From positions 1 to 8,468 of the forward strand of contig CAAFWT010000178.1 in assembly GCA_900766785.1 (NCBI GenBank): 8,468 bases of DNA, read 5' to 3'. Numbering within the stretch: position 1 is the stretch's first letter; every line of letters starts with the position of its first letter. The notes below the pieces were generated by a model. It saw only the letters and a list, made by a program, of their open reading frames with translations. It was not told where the DNA came from and made no database searches. Shown piece by piece: positions 1 through 5,523 of the stretch. Source of the DNA: an uncultured Paraprevotella sp. GTDB taxonomy: Bacteria > Bacteroidota > Bacteroidia > Bacteroidales > Bacteroidaceae. Made by a program: the position numbers and the translations under genes.

Positions 1-25
1 GTTTCAGCCACTCACCCAAACTTCC
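1..25 (-). tRNA. tRNA-Ser, 5' part only (cut by the window edge)
   Basis: Read on the minus strand, position 25 leftwards gives a seven-base acceptor strand GGAAGTT, then T8 and G9, then a D arm GGTGAGTGGCTGAAAC. The D stem can close as GGT/ACC if the next base, outside the window, is C. A14, G18-G19 and A21 fall where tRNA needs them. The enlarged D loop with GAGTGGCTGAA is characteristic of class II tRNA-Ser. The anticodon, variable arm and 3' acceptor strand lie outside the window, so the isoacceptor cannot be read and the acceptor stem cannot be tested. A strong promoter in the right orientation lies about 50 bases upstream, which supports a real stable-RNA gene. tRNA-Leu, the other long-variable-arm class, fits the D arm less well. 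Confidence 0.72.
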
Positions 26-77
26 TTCTTCTCGCTTTCCGGTCGAACCGCTGTCCGTCCTTTTGTCAATTGCGATG

Positions 78-108
78 CAAAGGTAGATGTTTTTCTGTAT
101 CCTCGCAA
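78..108 (-). promoter_or_regulatory. Bacteroidota-type promoter driving the tRNA-Ser gene
   Basis: On the minus strand, positions 85-78 read TACCTTTG, a full match to the Bacteroidota -7 consensus TAnnTTTG. A TTG at 108-106 lies 20 bases further upstream, the usual place of the -33 element. The predicted transcription start is near position 74, leaving about 49 bases of leader before the tRNA 5' end, presumably removed by RNase P. An A-tract on this strand (eight A at 128-121, with more A-rich sequence beyond) lies at about -47 to -54. There it could act like an UP element, as expected for a stable-RNA promoter. The box match is seen directly; the start site and UP role are inferred. Confidence 0.68.
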
Positions 109-270
109 GTATTCCCATCATTTTTTTTCCTTTTCCCAGAAATTCATGGTTCTCTCATTACATATTTTTCTCGCGCGATGAACCACCGACCTTCAACTCA
201 CGGATAAGTACAGAGATCCCGACCAGGTAAAATTTTGCATGCAAGAGAAGAGTTTTCAATCCGTTTGCAC

Positions 271-278
271 TATCTTTG
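271..278 (+). promoter_or_regulatory. Putative -7 box of the sugar operon promoter
   Basis: TATCTTTG matches the Bacteroidota -7 consensus TAnnTTTG and is followed by CA, a common context. The start of transcription would fall near 282, giving a short leader of about 17 bases before the ATG at 299. No good TTTG or TTG sits at the expected -33 position (about 247-252), so the promoter is only half-supported. If it is real, the upstream in-frame ATG at 239 cannot be the start for this transcript. Confidence 0.5.
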
Positions 279-298
279 CAGTAGAAACAACTATACAC

Positions 299-742
299 AT
301 GGATATACTTGAGGATGCACAACGATCATATCTGCCAGGTGGATGCCAACTCATAGAGCTCCCGGAAATAATGGACGAGCGAGGATGTCTCTCCTTCGTC
401 CAAAGCCAAGTGAATGTGCCTTTCGCCATAGAGAGAGTGTTCTGGATATGGGACGTAAAGCCAGGGCAATCACGTGGAGGACATGCCCACAGAACCTGTT
501 CGGAAGTGGTGTTCCCCCTCAAGGGAGCCTTTGATATGCATATCGACGATGGGGTAGAACAGGCATGTCTCAGGATGGACAGTCCCACCTGTGGCATCTT
601 GATACCAGCAGGCGTATGGTGCCATCTGACAGACTTTCTGCCCGGTACCGTTTGTCTGGCCTTGGCATCCCATCCCTATGATGCATCGGGTTATATCAAC
701 AATCACAAGGATTATCTGAAAGAGGTAAGAGGAGAAAGATGA
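299..742 (+). CDS. WxcM/FdtA-type cupin, dTDP-sugar 3,4-ketoisomerase
   Basis: This 147-residue cytoplasmic protein is a single cupin domain of the WxcM-like/FdtA/QdtA family. The family converts dTDP-4-keto-6-deoxy-D-glucose to its 3-keto isomer, which a PLP aminotransferase then aminates. Visible hallmarks are LPEIMDERGCLSF (about residues 21-33), the catalytic-type histidine motif GGHAH (60-64, with the two histidines at 62 and 64), an IDDG turn (about 82-85), IPAGVW (102-107) and the C-terminal LALASHPYDASGYI block. The second aromatic in the family's usual RVYY block is Trp here (RVFW, about 46-49). The ATG at 299 is chosen over an in-frame ATG at 239 because family members begin a short distance before this core and a promoter box lies between the two ATGs. 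Its stop overlaps the next start as ATGA, suggesting translational coupling. Whether the product is the galacto (FdtA) or gluco (QdtA) epimer cannot be read from sequence. Confidence 0.9.
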   Translation: MDILEDAQRSYLPGGCQLIELPEIMDERGCLSFVQSQVNVPFAIERVFWIWDVKPGQSRGGHAHRTCSEVVFPLKGAFDMHIDDGVEQACLRMDSPTCGILIPAGVWCHLTDFLPGTVCLALASHPYDASGYINNHKDYLKEVRGER

Positions 743-2901
743 AAGTCATACCCTATTCCATAAACAAGAGAGATGATTGGGACTCCTTTGTGAGAAGTTC
801 CAAGAATGGAACGTTTCTCCTGCAGAGAGGTTTCATGGATTATCACGCCGACCGTTTCTTTGACTGCTCGGTGATGGTGTACGAGGGAATCACTTCGGCC
901 GACGGATATCAGGAAGAGGATTTCGATTTAAGAGGACTTGTTGCCCTCTTTCCTGCCAACTGGGTGGAGAGCGAATCCTGCGTGTATTCCCACCAGGGAC
1001 TAACCTACGGTGGGCTCATAGTGAAACCCGAAGTCACTCAGACCGAGGTGCTGAGTATCATGCGTGCCGTACTGCTCTATTATCAAAGCTATCTGCAGGC
1101 ACGCCGAATAGTGGTGAAGCCTATACCTTATATATATAGTGATATTCCCTCGGCAGAGGAACTCTATGCACTCTTCCGCGCAGGTGCTGTACTGAAAAGG
1201 CGGCAGGTGAGTACGGTGGTGAGTATGGCTCACCCCATGAAGATGCGCACGCTCAGACTCCGACAGGCTAAAAAGGCCATCGAACACGGTTTCTATATCG
1301 ACCGCATGACGGAAGGGGACTTCCAGACACTGGAGGAATACTGGAAACTCCTGGATGAAGTGCTCATGAATCATCATGACGTGCACCCTGTACACAATGT
1401 GTCGGAGATGAAACTGCTCATGCAGCGCTTCCCCAAAGAGATAAAACTCTATCTGGTGAAACATAATCAGGAGATAGTGGCAGGCACAGTGGTCTTCGAA
1501 ACTCCGCATGTGGCACACGTGCAGTATATAGCCGCCGGAGAGGAGGGCCGTGCTCACGGTGCACTGGATCTCCTGTTCCGCCACCTCATCAATGAGCGTT
1601 ACAAGCAGTTGGAATATGTGGACTTCGGCATCTCTACCGAGCAAGGAGGCTATATCCTCAACGAAGGTCTCATCTTCCAGAAAGAAGGATTCGGAGGGAG
1701 AGCCGTATGCTATGATGTATATGATATACTGCTGGACCGCCAGCGTCTTATCAACATGTGTGGGACTCATCCTTCAGGTGAGGAAGAGAAAGTCTTGTAC
1801 CTGGATCTGAAGAAGATATCCGACTCGTTCGAACCCTCACTCTCGGAGGAGGTTGCCCGAGTGGTGAACAGCGGTTGGTATCTGCAAGGCAAAGAGAACG
1901 AGCGTTTTGCCCGCAACTATGCCGAATATTGCGGCGTACGCTATTGCATACCCACTGGCAACGGACTGGATGCCCTGGCCAATATCCTCAGAGCCTACAA
2001 GCACATACTGGGATGGCAGGACGGTGATGAGGTGATAGTCCCTGCCAATACGTTTATTGCCACCATACTGGCTGTCTCACATGCCGGACTGAAGCCTGTG
2101 TTGTGCGAGCCCTCTCTGACCGACTATCTAATGGATGCTGAACAGGTGGAATCGCTCATTACACCTCTCACACGAGCCATCATCCCCGTGCATCTCTACG
2201 GACGTCTATGCCGTATGGATGTGCTCAGAGCTATAGCTGACCAGCACGGACTCAAACTCATCGATGATGCCGCACAGGCACACGGAGCCAGCATAGCAGG
2301 TAAGCGTGTGGGAAGCTTGGCACATGCCTCGGCCTTCAGTTTCTATCCGGGCAAGAACTTAGGCGCACTGGGCGATGCCGGATGTGTGACAACTGACGAT
2401 GAGGAACTGGCCAAGGTGGTTCAGGCCATGGGCAACTATGGCAGTGAAGAAAAGTACGTTCATCAGATGAAGGGCGTCAACAGCAGAATGGACGAGATAC
2501 AGGCTGCAGTACTCACGCTCAAGTTGCAACGGCTGGATAAAGACAATGAGCGCAGGAGAACCATTGCACGCATGTACGATGAAGGTATTCAGAATCCTCT
2601 GGTTACGCTACCTCCCGCAGCCTCCGACCCCTTGAGCAATGTTTATCATATCTATCCCTTACGCTGTCCGGCCAGAAATCAGTTGCAGGAATTCCTTGCA
2701 TCGCATGGGATACAGACACAGATTCATTATCCCATAGCTCCACACAAGCAGTTGGCCTATAGAGAATGGGCCAGCCAGAAGTATCGCAATTCCGAGCGTA
2801 TTCATTCCGAGGAATTATCCCTGCCCATCTCTCCTGTACTTACAGATGCTGAAATACAGCGGGTAATAGATGCGGTGAATGCCTTCAATGTGGACCTATA
2901 A
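739..2901 (+). CDS. Fused GNAT/FemAB-like acyltransferase and DegT/DnrJ/EryC1 sugar aminotransferase
   Basis: This 720-residue protein joins two enzymes in one uninterrupted frame. Residues 1 to about 340 resemble the FemAB/GNAT-like acyltransferases of Bacteroides glycan loci: SKNGTFLL (21-28), SHQGLTYGGLIV (84-95), a central GNAT-like stretch, and DFGIST...LNEGLIFQKEGFG (295-319). Residues about 350-720 are a complete type I PLP sugar aminotransferase (FdtB/QdtB-like). It has the cofactor-phosphate loop TGNGLDAL (406-413), IDDAAQAHGA (508-517) with Asp510 placed to bind the pyridine nitrogen, FYPGKNLGALGDAG with Schiff-base Lys539, and NSRMDEIQAAVL (581-592). The expected pathway role is C3 amination of the 3-keto sugar made by the upstream isomerase, then N-acylation. 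The start overlaps the upstream stop by four bases, with AGGAGA at 730-735. No signal peptide is visible, so it is probably cytosolic. The linker at about 340-350 is short. The acyl donor and final sugar are not determinable here; assignment of the N-terminal half as the acyltransferase is less certain than the aminotransferase. Confidence 0.88.
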   Translation: MKVIPYSINKRDDWDSFVRSSKNGTFLLQRGFMDYHADRFFDCSVMVYEGITSADGYQEEDFDLRGLVALFPANWVESESCVYSHQGLTYGGLIVKPEVTQTEVLSIMRAVLLYYQSYLQARRIVVKPIPYIYSDIPSAEELYALFRAGAVLKRRQVSTVVSMAHPMKMRTLRLRQAKKAIEHGFYIDRMTEGDFQTLEEYWKLLDEVLMNHHDVHPVHNVSEMKLLMQRFPKEIKLYLVKHNQEIVAGTVVFETPHVAHVQYIAAGEEGRAHGALDLLFRHLINERYKQLEYVDFGISTEQGGYILNEGLIFQKEGFGGRAVCYDVYDILLDRQRLINMCGTHPSGEEEKVLYLDLKKISDSFEPSLSEEVARVVNSGWYLQGKENERFARNYAEYCGVRYCIPTGNGLDALANILRAYKHILGWQDGDEVIVPANTFIATILAVSHAGLKPVLCEPSLTDYLMDAEQVESLITPLTRAIIPVHLYGRLCRMDVLRAIADQHGLKLIDDAAQAHGASIAGKRVGSLAHASAFSFYPGKNLGALGDAGCVTTDDEELAKVVQAMGNYGSEEKYVHQMKGVNSRMDEIQAAVLTLKLQRLDKDNERRRTIARMYDEGIQNPLVTLPPAASDPLSNVYHIYPLRCPARNQLQEFLASHGIQTQIHYPIAPHKQLAYREWASQKYRNSERIHSEELSLPISPVLTDAEIQRVIDAVNAFNVDL

Positions 2902-2905
2902 TCCT

Positions 2906-5413
2906 TTATCGCAATTCCACCACGGTGATTCCTGCTCCTCCAAATTGGACATGTTCATCACGTGCCGACTCCACACCTGTATGTGCATTCAGATAATCCC
3001 TGATGAGCTGTCGCAGAATACCCGTTCCTGTACCATGTAGGATACGTACCCGTTTGGCTCCCACCAGTATGGCATCATCAATGAAATAGGTGACAGCCTG
3101 CAGAGCTTCCTCGCCACGCATGCCTCTGACGTCTATCTCCTGTTTGAAATGCAGATGCTTCTCGCGTATCTGATTCTGTGTATCCCGTCCCACAAACGAG
3201 ACAACTGTCTGCGACACCGTTTCCTTGGGCATCGATGCTCTCACCAGTCTGTTGATATCAACCACCGTTTTCATCATGCCAAAGGTTACCGAGGCCTGTT
3301 TCTTGTCAATGTGCGTAATCACGCCCACGGAAGTCTGTCCCTTGATTCGTACATAATCACCAGCCTGCAAGGGAGCCTCCTCACATTTGGTATTGGAAAC
3401 ACTCTGCAGAGCGGCCTCTTTCTCTTTGGCCTTCTTCTGCTTGTTCTGTTCTTTCCTTTTCCTTCTTTCTTCTATTTGGCGCATCTTGCGCTCTATGGTC
3501 TCATCTTGTAGGGAATGATTGTCTTCGAGCAACTCCTCGGCCACAGTAGCCAATTGAAGTCTGGCCTGACGGGTACGTTCCTTGTCTGCTTGTGTCTCGC
3601 GTATTTCCCTGATGGTGTTCTCGATGGTTGCATTGGCCTCCTTCAGTATCTGCTCAGCTTTTTTTCTGGCTTCCCTGATGATCTCCATCCTTTTCTCCTT
3701 CAGTTCGGCCATCTCCTTTTCATACCGTTCGATGGTCTTCTCCATCTGTTTCTCGCGCGAATGGATGTTCTGCCTCTTGTTTTCCCAGTACCTTTTGTCG
3801 CGGGTAATATCGAGCAGATACTTGTCGGCATTGACATATTCCTGGCCCACCAGAGCAGTTGCATCGGCTATCACATCCTCAGGAATGCCAGTTTTGCGTG
3901 CTATCTCTACCGCAAAGCTGCTGCCAGGATTCCCTATCTCCAGCTGGAACAGAGCCTCCATCTTCTGTCGGTCATACAGCATGGCACCATTCACCACGCC
4001 AGGAGTATCTTCGGCAAAATGCTTGAGGTTCTGATAGTGGGTGGTAATGACACCGAACGTGCCACGGCTTACAAACCTCTTGAGAACGGCTTCTGCAATG
4101 GCTCCACCTATGGTGGGTTCGGTACCTCCACCGAATTCATCTATGAGGAGCAGGCTGGCAGGATTGGAGCTGCGCATCATCTCCTTCATATTTTGCAGGT
4201 GGCCGCTATAGGTACTGAGGTCATTCTCGATGCTCTGTTCGTCACCTATGTCGATAAGAATATGCTGGAAGATACCGCATATGGAGTTCTCTCTCATGGT
4301 GACGGGTAACCCACATTGGAGCATATATTGCAGGAGGCCTACCGTCTTGAGACAGACACTCTTACCACCTGCATTTGGGCCGCTGATGATAAGGATACGC
4401 TGATGTCTGTTGAGCAGAATGTCCATGGGTATCACATGTTTCCCCTGACGAGACAGATTGATTTCCAGCAAGGGATGCTTGGCCATGGCCCAGTCCACGA
4501 TAGGGGCATCCTGGATCTGCGGAGTGACAGCCTCAAGCGAACTGGAGAGGAGTGCCTTGGCTCTGGTGAATTCCACATCGGCAAGGAAATCCATGGCTCG
4601 CTGGAATTCACGTATGTTGGGAGTCAGAAGAGAAGTAAACTCGCGCAGGATTCTGATAATCTCACGTTTCTCCTCTCCTTCCAGCTCTCGGATACGGTTG
4701 TTGGCCTCCACCACCTCCTCAGGTTCTATGTAGACAGTCTTTCCCGTAGCACTCTCATCATGTACGATTCCCTTGAGCTTTCTCTTCATGGCGGGTGCCA
4801 CAGGTATTACCAATCTGCCGTCGCGGAGTGTGGGAGTTACATCCTTTTCAACGAGTCCATCGGTCTGAGCCATACTCAGTATTCTCGAAAGTATGCGACT
4901 GACACTTCCCTCAGAACGTCGGAGTTCTCTTCTTATACTGGCCAGCTCCGTGCTTGCCTCATCTTTGATACGTCCGTACTTATCCAGGATTTGTTCTATT
5001 CTGCGCTCTATCGTGTGAAAGGTAATGACACCTTCTGCCATATGTGCAAGTGCAGGGTAGAGTGGAGCTTCATCCGCATCCTTACGTACAAGTTCTATCC
5101 ATTGGTGAAGAGTGCGAAGGCTACGGAGCAGATCCCATATCTCCTCTTCGTCCAGATATGCCCCTTCCATGCGTATCCGTTGCAATGCCGGACGGAGGTC
5201 GAAGAAATCCTGATGGATTTGATTGGCAGATTCTGCCAGAATGCATTGCAACTCGTGTGTTTGCTTGTGCAGCAACCTCACTTCATCAGGCACGGACGTG
5301 AAACACATGGCATCCACTCGCTCATGCCCCAGGTTGCTCAGGCAGCGGGCATGCAGCATGTGCCTTATCTCATCGAATCCTATTTTCTGTTCGAAATTCT
5401 TTGGATATATCAT
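2906..5413 (-). CDS. mutS2: Endonuclease MutS2 (MutS-family ATPase with Smr domain)
   Basis: This 835-residue cytosolic protein is a full-length MutS2. The family binds branched or stalled nucleic-acid structures; it has been linked to suppression of homologous recombination and, in some bacteria, to rescue of collided ribosomes. In order it shows a MutS-like core/clamp region (about 1-330), Walker A GPNAGGKS (345-352), Walker B LLLIDEF (421-427, Asp425 and Glu426) followed by GGGTEP, the conserved TTHYQNLK, a long charged coiled coil (about 536-670), a KOW/SH3-like segment (about 681-725), and a C-terminal Smr nuclease domain (about 756-835) with IDVRG and HGTGTGILR. The ATG at 5413 gives the usual family opening MIYPKNFEQKIGFDEIR. 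An in-frame ATG at 5470 would add 19 residues with no family support. It follows the peptidase gene after 110 bases and ends four bases from the convergent sugar operon. Confidence 0.95.
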   Translation of the reverse strand: MIYPKNFEQKIGFDEIRHMLHARCLSNLGHERVDAMCFTSVPDEVRLLHKQTHELQCILAESANQIHQDFFDLRPALQRIRMEGAYLDEEEIWDLLRSLRTLHQWIELVRKDADEAPLYPALAHMAEGVITFHTIERRIEQILDKYGRIKDEASTELASIRRELRRSEGSVSRILSRILSMAQTDGLVEKDVTPTLRDGRLVIPVAPAMKRKLKGIVHDESATGKTVYIEPEEVVEANNRIRELEGEEKREIIRILREFTSLLTPNIREFQRAMDFLADVEFTRAKALLSSSLEAVTPQIQDAPIVDWAMAKHPLLEINLSRQGKHVIPMDILLNRHQRILIISGPNAGGKSVCLKTVGLLQYMLQCGLPVTMRENSICGIFQHILIDIGDEQSIENDLSTYSGHLQNMKEMMRSSNPASLLLIDEFGGGTEPTIGGAIAEAVLKRFVSRGTFGVITTHYQNLKHFAEDTPGVVNGAMLYDRQKMEALFQLEIGNPGSSFAVEIARKTGIPEDVIADATALVGQEYVNADKYLLDITRDKRYWENKRQNIHSREKQMEKTIERYEKEMAELKEKRMEIIREARKKAEQILKEANATIENTIREIRETQADKERTRQARLQLATVAEELLEDNHSLQDETIERKMRQIEERRKRKEQNKQKKAKEKEAALQSVSNTKCEEAPLQAGDYVRIKGQTSVGVITHIDKKQASVTFGMMKTVVDINRLVRASMPKETVSQTVVSFVGRDTQNQIREKHLHFKQEIDVRGMRGEEALQAVTYFIDDAILVGAKRVRILHGTGTGILRQLIRDYLNAHTGVESARDEHVQFGGAGITVVELR

Positions 5414-5523
5414 CTTAATATGCGTGGAGGCAAACCTCTGGGATACGGACCAAACCGCAGTTTGCCCCAAACTCCCATACTGTTTGCGTCATATATGCAC
5501 TCTCTTTCATGCAAAGTGAAGTC
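5414..5523 (-). repeat. mutS2 leader with alternating CAAAC/GTTTG inverted repeats
   Basis: The 110 bases between the peptidase stop and the mutS2 start contain five copies of one 5-mer in alternating orientation. On the plus strand these are CAAAC at 5431-5435, CAAAC at 5451-5455, GTTTG at 5460-5464, CAAAC at 5468-5472 and GTTTG at 5482-5486. Neighbouring copies can pair in mutually exclusive hairpins with 3- to 4-base loops (CAAAC-CGCA-GTTTG or GTTTG-CCC-CAAAC). With stems of only five pairs the structures would be weak. No T-run follows on either strand, so a standard terminator is unlikely. Confidence 0.35.

Larger units (their letters stand above)
26..298. other. Intergenic region between divergent tRNA-Ser and sugar operon
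   Basis: This stretch of about 270 bases holds the tRNA leader and promoter on the left and the sugar-operon promoter at 271-278 on the right. I found no convincing ORF, complete tRNA or terminator in it. A small inverted repeat CGGT-CGA-ACCG at 40-50 falls within the tRNA leader. The section from about 140 to 270 has no recognisable content apart from the start of the promoter region. An in-frame ATG at 239 exists but lies upstream of the predicted promoter box. Confidence 0.6.

Noticed and set aside
40..50. CGGTTCGACCG on the minus strand as a tRNA T arm
   Set aside because: It resembles a T-loop sequence, but the promoter start lies only about 25-30 bases upstream, leaving no room for a tRNA; it is probably just a weak hairpin in the leader of the tRNA-Ser transcript.
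121..134. T-rich run on the plus strand as an intrinsic terminator
   Set aside because: No GC-rich stem precedes it on the plus strand and no plus-strand gene ends there; it makes better sense as an A-tract upstream of the minus-strand tRNA promoter.
190..235. tRNA-like D-arm fragment (TCAACTCACGGATAAGTAC) in the intergenic region
   Set aside because: It superficially resembles a D arm, but no acceptor, anticodon or T arm can be placed at the right distances.
1000..1770. 256-codon minus-strand frame opposite the acyltransferase domain
   Set aside because: The translation is rich in His, Cys and Tyr with no recognisable motif, while the plus strand encodes a convincing acyltransferase domain.
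1756..1800. Separate start codon for the aminotransferase, making the fusion two genes
   Set aside because: An in-frame ATG exists at 1756 (Met340), but there is no stop before it and it lies within the end of the acyltransferase domain, so one continuous protein is the simplest reading. An internal start cannot be excluded from sequence.
5512..5519. TCACTTTG on the minus strand as a possible mutS2 promoter box
   Set aside because: It deviates from TAnnTTTG at the second base and has no TTG or TTTG at the -33 position, so I do not call it; mutS2 may instead be read from upstream.
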